From assembly GCA_052266715.1 (NCBI GenBank), contig JBQPRB010000008.1: 64,000 nucleotides of DNA; one strand, 5' to 3'. Source of the stretch: Jeotgalibaca sp052266715 (GTDB taxonomy: Bacteria; Bacillota; Bacilli; Lactobacillales; Aerococcaceae). Numbering within the stretch: position 1 is the first letter of the stretch; the number at the start of each line of letters is the position of its first letter. Shown here one piece after another: positions 24,119 through 32,327 of the stretch. A model generated the notes under the pieces. It was not told the DNA's origin. It saw only the letters and a program-made list of their open reading frames with translations, and made no database searches. The position numbers and the translations under genes are program-made.

Positions 24119-25111
24119 TTAGTTATAGAAGTTATGTTCGAAGGCGTGCTTGATTTGCTCAAGGGTAAAGTTGTTGGAAAGTAATAACAAGAGTTTCAGC
24201 CGCAGTTTATCGGGTGTTAAATCTTCTCCAAAAATGACGCCCATTTTCCGTAGATAGGTTTCGGACCCGATAAAACCGTAAGTATCCGTCAACATGCTAC
24301 CTTTGCGTGAGCGCGAGGTAAGGATGATCGGGATATCTTTTTCAATGGCTTCTTGTAAACCGGGAATCATATTTTGTGGTACATGACCTGCCCCGAAGCC
24401 CTCGATAATTAATCCATCGACATTATCCTGGATGGCATATCTGATTGCTGCGGAATCTTGGCCGATGTAGCTCGGGATAATCGGTACTTTTAGGGATGCG
24501 ATGTTTTCACCGATTTTGTAATGGTCGTGAATCAAGGGTTTACGTGCCCAAATACAGCGACCGTTATTGACATGTCCGATGTGGCCAAAGTCAATCGCTC
24601 TGAACGTGGTGATCGCTGTTTTATGCTCCTTGATAACGTCGCGGGCTGGAATGATTTCCGAACCAAAGACGACTAATACGCCAATGTTCGCGGCGCGGTC
24701 GTCTGAAGCCACCAGTACGGAATCGACAATGTTCAATGCGGCGTCAGACATGGGCAAAGATGAGTTTCGTTGTGCGCCGGTTACGACTACAGGGACATTG
24801 ACATCTACTGTTAAGTCCAGGAAATAGGCTGTTTCCTGGAGGGTATCCGTTCCATGAGTGACAACGACGCCATCAACTTTTTCTTCGTGAACTGCTTTTT
24901 CGATTAGTTCTTTAAGGGTGACGAGGTCCTGTATTTGGATATGCGGGCTAGGAATATTGATATATTCCATTTCTACAAACGTGATATCCGTTCTTTCTAT
25001 ATTCGCGAGTTCCAACAGTTTGCGGGCCCCCAAAGCCGAATCAGCTAAACCACTCGCATCAGCCTGCATGGCGATTGTTCCTCCTGTTGAAATCATGGCT
25101 ATTTTTTTCAT
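24119..25111 (-). CDS. L-asparaginase
   Basis: A 330-residue enzyme hydrolysing L-asparagine to aspartate and ammonia. The nucleophile motif is STGGTIAMQ (Thr9), and the second catalytic motif VVVTHGTDTLQETA supplies the Thr-Asp pair. There is no signal peptide, suggesting a cytoplasmic enzyme. It is a single gene with a convergent terminator. Confidence 0.93.
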   Translation of the reverse strand: MKKIAMISTGGTIAMQADASGLADSALGARKLLELANIERTDITFVEMEYINIPSPHIQIQDLVTLKELIEKAVHEEKVDGVVVTHGTDTLQETAYFLDLTVDVNVPVVVTGAQRNSSLPMSDAALNIVDSVLVASDDRAANIGVLVVFGSEIIPARDVIKEHKTAITTFRAIDFGHIGHVNNGRCIWARKPLIHDHYKIGENIASLKVPIIPSYIGQDSAAIRYAIQDNVDGLIIEGFGAGHVPQNMIPGLQEAIEKDIPIILTSRSRKGSMLTDTYGFIGSETYLRKMGVIFGEDLTPDKLRLKLLLLLSNNFTLEQIKHAFEHNFYN

Positions 25112-25245
25112 CGTGATTCTCCTTCTCCTGGTTAAACTTTACATGCTATAAGCATACCATTTTTCATTAATTATTAGACACTTTGTTTAATGAAAAAAAA
25201 GCTTTTTGGATTTTTTTGCTTATATATATGTAAGGAGGAATATTG

Positions 25246-26118
25246 ATGAAGCCTATTACTTTACTGATTATGGAAGCATTACATGAAAGAATGGAATTGG
25301 GTATAGAGGATAAAAGGTATTTGGGGCAGCTTGAGAAAGGTTTTGATGGTGAGTTTAAATTTTGTGAGCGTTTGACTTCGATGACGTGCCCTCATATTTT
25401 ATTGACGGATATGAGTTTGAATCCCAAATATGCGGGTCAGGTTCAAATCGATGCTTTGTTGCTTGTGAAAGACTCAGTCATTATTTATGAGGTTAAGAAT
25501 TACCGCGGCGACTGGATTTATGGAGAAGAAAGCTACCGCAATGGGGAAATTGAGATTCCGAATCCAATGATTCAAGCGTTGCGGTCGAAAAATAATTTCA
25601 AAAACTTTTTAAAAGAGATTGGGTATGTTGGTATCAATGTTGAAGTGTGTGTTGCGTTTGTTAATCCTGATTTCACTTTGTACCAAGCTCCGGCCGCTAA
25701 AAATGTCATTTTTGTATCGCAGATAAAAAATCATATTGCGCGGCATGATCAGTACCCGCGACCAATTGCTTTTGAGTTTCATGAATTAGCAGTAGCTTTG
25801 CGGGCAGCTGCACTTCCAGGCAAAGCATTTCAAAAGCAAATTCCGGCGTATAGTTTTGAGTCGCTCAGGAAAGGCGTGCGTTGTGGGAGTTGTGGAAGCT
25901 TGGCCCAGAGAGTTTCCCAGAGGACGCATCAGTGCAAGAGGTGCGGCTGCTTGGGTTTGAATAATGATGGCGTTGTTCGAGCGATCGAGGAGTTTCAGTT
26001 GTTGTTTCCAGGGAAGCGATTGACTGGACGGGTGCTGATGGAATGGTGCGATGGGGTATTGTCGAATTCTCAGTGTAAGAAGATAATAAAGGAAAAGCTC
26101 ACTCAAAACGGTGAGTAG
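25246..26118 (+). CDS. NERD-domain protein with zinc ribbon
   Basis: A 290-residue protein. Residues about 30-150 form a NERD (nuclease-related) domain: KGFDGEFKFCERL, then QIDALLLVKDSVIIYEVKNYRGDW, the Asp...Glu-x-Lys pattern of restriction-like nucleases. A C-terminal zinc ribbon (CGSCG...CKRCGC) follows at about 213-240. It may act on nucleic acid, but activity of NERD proteins is poorly known. AAGGAGG precedes the ATG at 25246; a TTG at 25243 is the alternative. The last seven residues (KLTQNGE) are encoded inside the tandem inverted-repeat array, so the repeat may have reshaped the C-terminus. Confidence 0.82.
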   Translation: MKPITLLIMEALHERMELGIEDKRYLGQLEKGFDGEFKFCERLTSMTCPHILLTDMSLNPKYAGQVQIDALLLVKDSVIIYEVKNYRGDWIYGEESYRNGEIEIPNPMIQALRSKNNFKNFLKEIGYVGINVEVCVAFVNPDFTLYQAPAAKNVIFVSQIKNHIARHDQYPRPIAFEFHELAVALRAAALPGKAFQKQIPAYSFESLRKGVRCGSCGSLAQRVSQRTHQCKRCGCLGLNNDGVVRAIEEFQLLFPGKRLTGRVLMEWCDGVLSNSQCKKIIKEKLTQNGE

Positions 26119-26264
26119 GCTATTTTGTCAAAAATGGCTCACTCAAAGTCAGATTTTTATTTGAGTGAGCCAATTCCAGAAAAAAAGCTCACTCGTGTTG
26201 AATTATCAGCTTGAGTGAGCTTTTTTGGGTCGAATGGCCTACTCACCGTTTTGAGTAGGCCATT
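26097..26264. repeat. Tandem inverted-repeat array 1 (GCTCACTC/GCCTACTC family)
   Basis: Four successive hairpins fill the space between convergent genes: GCTCAC/GTGAGTAGGC (26097-26120), TGGCTCACTCAAA/TTTGAGTGAGCCA (26135-26172, 13 bp), AAAAAAGCTCACTC/GAGTGAGCTTTTTT (26181-26226, 14 bp) and AATGGCCTACTCA/TGAGTAGGCCATT (26233-26264, 13 bp). The last two have terminator-like flanks. GTGAGTAGGC of hairpin 1 can also pair with GCCTACTCAC of hairpin 4. The same family is at 51583-51751. Confidence 0.88.
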
Positions 26265-26267
26265 TTA

Positions 26268-26531
26268 TTATATTTTCTCTTGAATACTTCTCGAAATAGC
26301 CATTAATCCGGTATAAAAATCCGCGATTTCGGACTCATACTCGGAGTGAACAAGACGTTCTTGATTACGACGAATCACGACGTCCTCACGCGAACTATCC
26401 AGCACCGGTAAGTCATGGGCTATTTTATAAGCCGCAACCTTTTTAGCCACTTCAAAGCGCTGTTCAACCAGGCGCGTTAGCTGTTGGTCGATCTGGTCAA
26501 TCTCTAAACGATAGTGTTCTAATTCGGTCAT
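26268..26531 (-). CDS. Chorismate mutase (AroQ class)
   Basis: An 87-residue all-helical chorismate mutase converting chorismate to prephenate. LEHYRLEIDQIDQQLTRLVEQR and VLDSSREDVVIRRNQERL carry the Arg and Lys residues of the AroQ fold active site. It is the last gene of the pheA-aroF-aroB-aroA-aroC operon and overlaps aroC by four bases (ATGA). Fused forms with DAHP synthase or PheA occur in other species; here it stands alone and supplies PheA. Confidence 0.92.
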   Translation of the reverse strand: MTELEHYRLEIDQIDQQLTRLVEQRFEVAKKVAAYKIAHDLPVLDSSREDVVIRRNQERLVHSEYESEIADFYTGLMAISRSIQEKI

Positions 26532-27622
26532 GCTTTATCACGTCCTAAAATCAAGTCCATCAGGCCGATTGCGGTAACAGCTTCCAGAACCGGTAGCACG
26601 CGCGGAACGATACATGGATCGTGGCGGCCAAAGACTTCCAGGTCCGCATGTTCCTGCGATTCAATGTCAATTGTCTGCTGCTTCTTCTCGATTGAAGCTG
26701 GTGGCTTGATAGCTGTACGGAAAACGATTGGCATGCCGTAAGTAATACCGCCCAAAATGCCACCGTTATTGTTCGTGCGGGTTTTGATTTGGTTATTTTC
26801 ATCGTAGTAGTATTCGTCGTTCGCTTCTGAACCGCGCATACGTGTGATGTCAAAACCGGCCCCAAATTCGATACCTTTAGTAGCAGGCACGGCAAACACT
26901 AAATGCGCCAAAATTGATTCAACTGAATCGAAGAATGGATTCCCATAACCAGCATCAATTCCCAAGACGAAAGTCTCGACAATTCCACCAACGGAATCTT
27001 TGTCTTCCTTGGCATCCACAATGACTTGATGCATCGCATCACGTTTTGAGGCATCAAAAACTGGCAACTGCACGCGTTTCATCTCGGCAATTTGCTCAGC
27101 AGTCACGCCCTCTTGTGCATCAAAGCGCTCATCCTCTACCGTCCCAATTGCCTGAACATGCGAACCGATGACAATTCCTTTTTTTTGTAGCCACTGTTGG
27201 GCAATCGCACCGGCAAATACTAAAGGCGCTGTAATCCGACCTGAAAAATGACCACTACCACGGTAATCATTGAAGCCGTCGTAACGCACTTTCCCTGGAT
27301 AATCGGCTTGGCCCGGACGCATCAAACGTTTCATTTGGCTGTAGTCCTTTGAGCGCGTATTCGTATTCCAGATCAAAGCCGTCAAAGGCGCCCCAGTCGT
27401 TTTGCCATCCAACAATCCACTCACGATATCAGGTTCGTCTTTCTCTTTACGCGGTGTTGTCAACTCATTCTGACCCGGCGCGCGGCGTGCCATTTCTACC
27501 ATCACCGCATCCATATCTATCTCCAAACCTGCTGGCAAACCATTAATCGTCACACCAATCGCGCGGCCGTGTGATTCACCAAAAATCGATAATTCTAAAT
27601 TATTTCCCCAAATTCCACTCAC
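26528..27622 (-). CDS. aroC: Chorismate synthase
   Basis: A 364-residue enzyme making chorismate from EPSP with reduced FMN. The N-terminus SGIWGNNLELSIFGESHG and the motifs YRGSGHFSGR and GHDP-like GRHDPCIVPR are diagnostic. It uses a GTG start at 27622, inside the 3' end of aroA (23-base overlap), with AGGAGG eight bases upstream. It overlaps the chorismate mutase gene downstream by four bases, so the end of the operon is tightly coupled. Confidence 0.97.
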   Translation of the reverse strand: MSGIWGNNLELSIFGESHGRAIGVTINGLPAGLEIDMDAVMVEMARRAPGQNELTTPRKEKDEPDIVSGLLDGKTTGAPLTALIWNTNTRSKDYSQMKRLMRPGQADYPGKVRYDGFNDYRGSGHFSGRITAPLVFAGAIAQQWLQKKGIVIGSHVQAIGTVEDERFDAQEGVTAEQIAEMKRVQLPVFDASKRDAMHQVIVDAKEDKDSVGGIVETFVLGIDAGYGNPFFDSVESILAHLVFAVPATKGIEFGAGFDITRMRGSEANDEYYYDENNQIKTRTNNNGGILGGITYGMPIVFRTAIKPPASIEKKQQTIDIESQEHADLEVFGRHDPCIVPRVLPVLEAVTAIGLMDLILGRDKA

Positions 27623-28910
27623 TAACTTGTCCTCCTAATGCTTCAAATTCTTGCCAAAATGTTGGGTATGATTTCGAAACATACTCTGCATCTTTAATAA
27701 CAATATCTTTTTCCGAAACGGTACTCGCGATTGCCAACATCATGGCCATGCGATGATCCTTGTGGCTCCATCCCGTTGCATCGCCCTTCAAGCCCGGCAC
27801 GCCCGTAATATGGAGTTCTTCACCAACCACACGAATGTCTGCCCCAAGTTTCGCCAACTCTTCCTTTGTGGCTTCCAAACGATCACTTTCCTTGATACGC
27901 AACCGTTTCAAGTTAATGATCCGCGTTTCCCCGGCACTCAAACTCGCAACCAATGCACTCACCGGAATAATATCCGGAACCTGGGCACCGTCAATCACGA
28001 CATCTCCATTCAGACCATTTGGAGCCGAAGCAGTGACCGTATCGCCCTCAACTTTCATTTCCGCTCCGAGCTGTTCCAAAATTCCCATGATGCCTTTATC
28101 ACCCTGATTGGAGTCACTTTTCAACCCCGTCACCGCTACATCATTCCCCAATGCCCCTGCACTCAAGAAGAAAGCAGCTTGGGAATAGTCACCTTCAACC
28201 GTATAGTCATGGGCATGGTAGCTTTGGTTCCCCGGAATTTCAAAGCGACGTTCCATTTCATTAAACGTCACCGAAATACCAAATTCGCGTAACACTTCCA
28301 ACGTCAATTCCAGGTAACCGATTGACTCCAACTCCGTTGTGATCGCAATCACCGAATCACCCGCCAACAACGGCAACGTGAACAACAACCCCGTGATAAA
28401 TTGGGAGCTGACATTCCCCGCCATTTCATACCGACCGGCGCTCAAACGACCGGAGACGGTTAAATCTAATTCTGGTGTTCCGGATGTTTTGAAAAGTAAA
28501 CCCTGCTCGTTAAATATCTTTTCATATGTATCCATCGGGCGCGAACCTAATTTACCACGACCCACGAAACGTGTTTCACCTTCGAACAATGTCGCAATCG
28601 GGATGAAGAAACGCAATGTCGATCCGGATTCATTGGCATCGATGACACGCTTTTCAGACGTTTCATTTTTCCAAACACCTTCAATGACCAGACGCTTACG
28701 GGTGCCTACATCCAGAATCTCGATTTCCGCGCCGAAAGCCTTCATTCCTTCAATCGTTGCGATGATGTCATCGGACAAATCGATATTGTCGATGACACTC
28801 TTGCCTTTAGCCAAACATGCCGCAATTATAGCGCGGTGTGCCATACTTTTCGATGGGGGTATATTTACCGTCCCGCTTAATTTACTCGGTTTAATCAATA
28901 AATCTGTCAT
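27600..28910 (-). CDS. aroA: 3-phosphoshikimate 1-carboxyvinyltransferase (EPSP synthase)
   Basis: A 436-residue two-domain enzyme joining PEP to shikimate 3-phosphate. PPSKSMAHRAIIAACLA at the N-terminus, DANESGSTLRFF for the phosphate/PEP site, VEGDYSQAAFFLSAGAL, RIKESDRLEATKEEL and DHRMAMMLAIA are all present. Its ATG directly abuts the aroB stop codon (TAAATG) with AAAGGA upstream. It overlaps aroC at the 3' end. Confidence 0.97.
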   Translation of the reverse strand: MTDLLIKPSKLSGTVNIPPSKSMAHRAIIAACLAKGKSVIDNIDLSDDIIATIEGMKAFGAEIEILDVGTRKRLVIEGVWKNETSEKRVIDANESGSTLRFFIPIATLFEGETRFVGRGKLGSRPMDTYEKIFNEQGLLFKTSGTPELDLTVSGRLSAGRYEMAGNVSSQFITGLLFTLPLLAGDSVIAITTELESIGYLELTLEVLREFGISVTFNEMERRFEIPGNQSYHAHDYTVEGDYSQAAFFLSAGALGNDVAVTGLKSDSNQGDKGIMGILEQLGAEMKVEGDTVTASAPNGLNGDVVIDGAQVPDIIPVSALVASLSAGETRIINLKRLRIKESDRLEATKEELAKLGADIRVVGEELHITGVPGLKGDATGWSHKDHRMAMMLAIASTVSEKDIVIKDAEYVSKSYPTFWQEFEALGGQVSEWNLGK

Positions 28911-29996
28911 TTAGCTTTCGTGTCCTTTCAATAATGGTGAGAAGAAATCAACCGGTGCCGCCATCGTACGGGATGAACCAATGGCATCCAGTACCACCAC
29001 GAACAATGCATTTTGAATATTCTTCTTGTCATTTTTGATGAGTGGCAAAATATATTTGTAGTCAGAGGCCACTGTTAATTCTGTCGGTAATTGATACTGT
29101 CTCAAAATCGCTTCAATAGCAGCCGTTGATCCATTTTCACTCAGACCCAGTGCTTCCGTCAAGCGATTAATGGCTACCATGCCAATGGAAATCGCCTGTC
29201 CATGCGTGTATTTTTCGTAATGATAATACGCCTCGATCGCATGACCAACCGTATGGCCAAAATTCAAAAGCATCCGTTCGGACGTATCTTTTTCATCTGA
29301 CTGTACCAAGTCTCTTTTGATTGTACAACAAATCGCAATGACATCCTCAATGTCTGCCATGACTTCGGCCCGCGTTTGATAACCTTTTAGCTGATTAAAG
29401 AATTGGGCATCATGGATGCAGCCATATTTGATTACTTCGGCCATGCCGTCATTAAACGTTGAATCAGCTAATGTCGTCAACACTTCCGGGTCGATGACAA
29501 CTAGTTTCGGATGATAAAAGGCACCCACCAGGTTCTTTCCTTCCGGCAAATCAATCGCGACTTTACCACCGACACTGCTGTCCACTTGGGCAAGCAAGGT
29601 TGTCGGAACTTGGACGAAATCAATCCCGCGTAAGTAGCTTGCCGCCGCGAAACCGGCCAAGTCCCCAATGACGCCACCACCGAGCGCAATCATCAAGTCA
29701 CTGCGCGAAAGGCCAAAAGCAATCAATCGGGAAAAAATGGCTTGCAAATTTTCCATCGATTTTGCCTGTTCACCTGGTTCGAGGATAATCATCTCGATTT
29801 CAAAACCGGCATCGGTCAGCTGTGTGACTACCTGCTCGCCATAAAAACGATACACGTTTTGATCCGTCACAATCGCGATTTTTTTGTTTTTATAAATGCT
29901 TTTGATTTCTTCAGCCAATTGATTCAATAAGCCTTTTTGAATTTTTAAAGGATAATGAATATCTTCTGTTGCTACATCAACTGTCAGGACTGACAT
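28911..29996 (-). CDS. aroB: 3-dehydroquinate synthase
   Basis: A 361-residue NAD- and zinc-dependent enzyme for the second shikimate step. EPGEQAKSMENL, the glycine-rich GGGVIGDLAGFAAA, QVPTTLLAQVDSSVGGKVAID and the metal ligand region LNFGHTVGHAIE are visible. It lies 11 bases after aroF in the operon. Confidence 0.97.
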   Translation of the reverse strand: MSVLTVDVATEDIHYPLKIQKGLLNQLAEEIKSIYKNKKIAIVTDQNVYRFYGEQVVTQLTDAGFEIEMIILEPGEQAKSMENLQAIFSRLIAFGLSRSDLMIALGGGVIGDLAGFAAASYLRGIDFVQVPTTLLAQVDSSVGGKVAIDLPEGKNLVGAFYHPKLVVIDPEVLTTLADSTFNDGMAEVIKYGCIHDAQFFNQLKGYQTRAEVMADIEDVIAICCTIKRDLVQSDEKDTSERMLLNFGHTVGHAIEAYYHYEKYTHGQAISIGMVAINRLTEALGLSENGSTAAIEAILRQYQLPTELTVASDYKYILPLIKNDKKNIQNALFVVVLDAIGSSRTMAAPVDFFSPLLKGHES

Positions 29997-30007
29997 ACTT
30001 TCACCTC

Positions 30008-31048
30008 TTAGTTTAATATGTTTACTGCTTTAGGCGCAATTGTCCGTTCCTCTACTTGCGCGTAAACACGCAATTGTTCCATCAATTTATCGAACTCATC
30101 AGGTGTCAGACATTGTTCCCCATCGCTCCATGCATTTGCTGGATCCGCATGCGTTTCAATCATCAATCCATCTGCTCCTGCAGCAACACCCGCTTTAGCC
30201 CCTGCCGGCACTAAGTAGGATTGCCCACCCGCGTGACTTGGGTCGATAATGATAGGTAAATGGGTTTTTTTCTGCAAAACAGGCACGGCCTGGATGTCCA
30301 GTGTATTACGTGTCTCGGTTTCGAAGGTACGGATACCGCGTTCACAAAGGATGACGTTGCCGTTTCCTTCAGACATAATGTACTCGGCTGACATCAACCA
30401 CTCTTTGTAAGTTGCGGATAGACCACGTTTCAAAAGAATAGGGGTTTGAGTTTTACCGATTTCTTTCAAAAGGTCAAAGTTTTGCATATTACGTGCACCG
30501 ATTTGGATGACGTCCACACGGTCTACGAATTCATCCAGATATTTGGTGGACATTAATTCGGAAACAATTGGCATACCCGTTTCTTTCTTGGCAAGTTCCA
30601 ATAGGCGTAAACCGTCCAATTCCAAGCCTTGGAAAGAGTAAGGAGAAGTTCTTGGTTTGAACGCACCACCACGGATGAAGTTTGCTCCCGCAGCTTTCAT
30701 GCGTTTGGCAATGCTTACGATTTGCTCTTCACTTTCAACCGAGCAAGGTCCGGCAATGATTGCTAACTGTTTGCCGCCGATGATCTCGTTACCGACCCGA
30801 ATTTGCGTGTTTTCGGGATGGAAAGCACGGTTCGCCAGTTTGTAAGGTTCGGAAACACGCAGTACTTCGGCCACGTTCTTGTCAGCTCGGATGGTGCGGA
30901 TATCAACGGTTGCTGTATCGCCGGTTACCCCGATTACGTCACGTTCTGTCCCTTCAATGATTACCGGATTTAGTCCAGCTTCTGTGATATGTCCCATCAC
31001 TTCTTTTACTTCTTCTACGGTTGCGTTTCTTTTCATTACAATAATCAT
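30008..31048 (-). CDS. aroF: 3-deoxy-7-phosphoheptulonate synthase (type I beta)
   Basis: A 346-residue DAHP synthase condensing PEP and erythrose 4-phosphate. An N-terminal ferredoxin-like domain (about 1-70, MIIVMKRNATVEEVKEVM), known in this subtype to mediate feedback by Phe or Tyr, precedes the barrel with IAGPCSVESEEQI, RGGAFKPRTSPYSFQG, LLKRGLSAT and IIDPSHAGG. The start at 31048 follows AAGGAGAG; a longer frame to 31096 overlaps pheA and lacks a good start. Both allosteric control and the upstream attenuator probably limit this committed step. Confidence 0.95.
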   Translation of the reverse strand: MIIVMKRNATVEEVKEVMGHITEAGLNPVIIEGTERDVIGVTGDTATVDIRTIRADKNVAEVLRVSEPYKLANRAFHPENTQIRVGNEIIGGKQLAIIAGPCSVESEEQIVSIAKRMKAAGANFIRGGAFKPRTSPYSFQGLELDGLRLLELAKKETGMPIVSELMSTKYLDEFVDRVDVIQIGARNMQNFDLLKEIGKTQTPILLKRGLSATYKEWLMSAEYIMSEGNGNVILCERGIRTFETETRNTLDIQAVPVLQKKTHLPIIIDPSHAGGQSYLVPAGAKAGVAAGADGLMIETHADPANAWSDGEQCLTPDEFDKLMEQLRVYAQVEERTIAPKAVNILN

Positions 31049-31061
31049 AATTAATCTCTCC

Positions 31062-31901
31062 TTAGTTATTATATTCTTTATCGTTCCGACGTTCAAACTG
31101 CCCTAGAATCTGGATTTGGTTGACTGCTTGTAAAACGGTTTGCCACAAAACTTCGAATGAAACTGCCATATGTGACATGTCCAATTCAAGAAAGAATCCA
31201 TAGGCAAAAGGTTTACCAGGAATCGGACGGGCATTGAGTGATAATAAGTTACAATTCAAAATCCCAAAAATCTGTAGGAGTTTCGAAAGTGCGCCTGGTT
31301 CGTGCCGGACTTCCAGGTACAAGGATAATTGGTTGCCTTGTAACACTATGTCGTCTGTATGTTTCATAATATAAAAACGGGTCGTATTTGATTCCTCCGT
31401 TTGGATGTTTGTTGCGATCGGTTCCAAACCGTACAATTTACCCGCTCGTGGATTCGCTATGGCTGCCATATAAGGCTGGTTCTGTTCATGCACATGGGCC
31501 GCTGATTTGGCGGTGTCACCGTAAGCTTGTGCCTTGATATGCGGATGATGGGAAAGAAATTTTTCGCATTGAGACAAGGCTTCTGGATGCGAATAAATTT
31601 CCGTAATATCCTCCAATTTGCTACCGGGAATACCGAAAAGCATATAGTTAATCGGCTCATAGCGATCTGAGACAGCAACAATCGGCTGGCTTCGGAACAA
31701 ATCCGCGGTTCTGGTGATGAAGCCGGTGGTAGAATTTTCTACCGGAATAATGGCTGTACTTAATTTTTTATTTGCCAAATCAGCAATTAGTTCGGGGAAC
31801 GTCGCATAGCCGATTGCTTCGACATCCGGAATATTTTTACATTCATTTTGTAATGCCACTTCGCTGTTTGAGCCTGGTACTCCTAGATAACCTACTTTCA
31901 A
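31062..31901 (-). CDS. pheA: Prephenate dehydratase
   Basis: A 279-residue enzyme turning prephenate into phenylpyruvate. The catalytic domain (about 1-180) begins KVGYLGVPGSNSEVA and contains VENSTTGFITRTADLF and TEESNTTRFYIM. A C-terminal ACT domain (about 190-275) holds GALSKLLQIFGILNCNLLSLNARP; the usual Phe-binding ESRP reads NARP here, which may alter feedback. The start codon is TTG or an in-frame equivalent at 31899-31901 after AAGGAGGGG. It is first in the operon, right behind the attenuator terminator. No tyrA is in the window. Confidence 0.95.
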   Translation of the reverse strand: MKVGYLGVPGSNSEVALQNECKNIPDVEAIGYATFPELIADLANKKLSTAIIPVENSTTGFITRTADLFRSQPIVAVSDRYEPINYMLFGIPGSKLEDITEIYSHPEALSQCEKFLSHHPHIKAQAYGDTAKSAAHVHEQNQPYMAAIANPRAGKLYGLEPIATNIQTEESNTTRFYIMKHTDDIVLQGNQLSLYLEVRHEPGALSKLLQIFGILNCNLLSLNARPIPGKPFAYGFFLELDMSHMAVSFEVLWQTVLQAVNQIQILGQFERRNDKEYNN

Positions 31902-31932
31902 ATGCCCATCCCCTCCTTATTTTTTAAAAAAA

Positions 31933-31966
31933 GAAACTCTGCTTAGAAAGAACTAAGCAGAGTTTC
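31933..31966 (-). terminator. Attenuator terminator before pheA
   Basis: A perfect 14-bp stem (GAAACTCTGCTTAG with its complement, six-base loop) followed by a seven-base T-run on the minus strand, 32 bases before pheA. Its 3' arm TTTCTAAGC (minus strand, 31949-31941) can instead pair perfectly with GCTTAGAAA (minus strand, 32030-32022), forming a competing antiterminator. Confidence 0.9.
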
Positions 31967-32109
31967 CAGTCTATCCCGTTACGTCGCTAACAGAATATAT
32001 ATTTGACCAACCGCTAAGTTATTTCTAAGCGGCCGGTGTTGCATGTAAAATCAAGCCACTTTAGATATGAAAGTTTCTCACTGTTCATACCCAAAGTGCG
32101 GATATGAAC
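31967..32109 (-). promoter_or_regulatory. Attenuator RNA segments between leader peptide and terminator
   Basis: This transcribed leader contains a GTTCATA/TATGAAC hairpin, the segment TATCTAAAGTGGC that can pair with the Tyr/Phe codon region of the leader peptide, and GCTTAGAAA, which either joins a local CCGCT/AGCGG hairpin or pairs with the terminator's 3' arm. No T-box sequence, TRAP-type GAG/TAG repeats or other riboswitch was found here. Confidence 0.75.
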
Positions 32110-32163
32110 CTATCTAAAGTAGCTAAAGTATGTAGATAAGTTGTTCCATTGCTTGTTTAACAT
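32110..32163 (-). CDS. Aromatic leader peptide of the pheA-aro operon
   Basis: An 17-codon reading frame, MLNKQWNNLSTYFSYFR, begins 32 bases downstream of the -10 element and ends in TAG. It has one Trp, two Tyr and two Phe codons, four of them in TAC TTT AGC TAC TTT. GGGG lies seven bases before the ATG, within AAAGGAAACGGGG. The Tyr/Phe codons lie in the segment GCTACTTTAGATA, which pairs over 13 positions (one G-U) with TATCTAAAGTGGC (plus coordinates 32055-32067). Ribosome stalling on scarce Phe/Tyr would break this helix and let the antiterminator form. Coding and function are inferred but strongly supported by composition and position. Confidence 0.8.
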   Translation of the reverse strand: MLNKQWNNLSTYFSYFR

Positions 32164-32194
32164 GTCATTACCCCGTTTCCTTTTGTTGTTACTA

Positions 32195-32223
32195 ATCATA
32201 AACAAAGAAAATTAAAATTGCAA
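32195..32223 (-). promoter_or_regulatory. Promoter of the pheA-aro operon
   Basis: On the minus strand TTGCAA (32218-32223), a 17-base spacer and TATGAT (32195-32200). The expected transcript starts about 25 bases before the leader peptide ATG. Confidence 0.75.
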
Positions 32224-32263
32224 GTCTTTTCTAATTTTATTTTAACTTTATCGAAAATGAAGC

Positions 32264-32292
32264 TTGAATTTAGCTAGTTTCTTCCGTATAGT
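32264..32292 (+). promoter_or_regulatory. Promoter of the aroE-aroK-aroQ operon
   Basis: TTGAAT (32264-32269), a 17-base spacer and TATAGT (32287-32292), back to back with the promoter of the opposite aro operon. Confidence 0.65.
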
Positions 32293-32327
32293 TATTTTCA
32301 AATGAAAAATAAGAAAAGGTGACCCAG

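Noticed and set aside
26097..26264. CRISPR-like array
   Set aside because: Units alternate in orientation, lengths vary and there are no uniform direct repeats with unique spacers; no cas genes are present.
27753..28914. Long plus-strand frames opposite aroA
   Set aside because: They are antisense shadows of the aroA codons with no start signals or recognisable domains.
31902..32318. T-box or TRAP control of the pheA operon
   Set aside because: No AGGGTGGNACCGCG-type sequence and no series of GAG/TAG triplets was found on the minus strand; the leader peptide model fits better.
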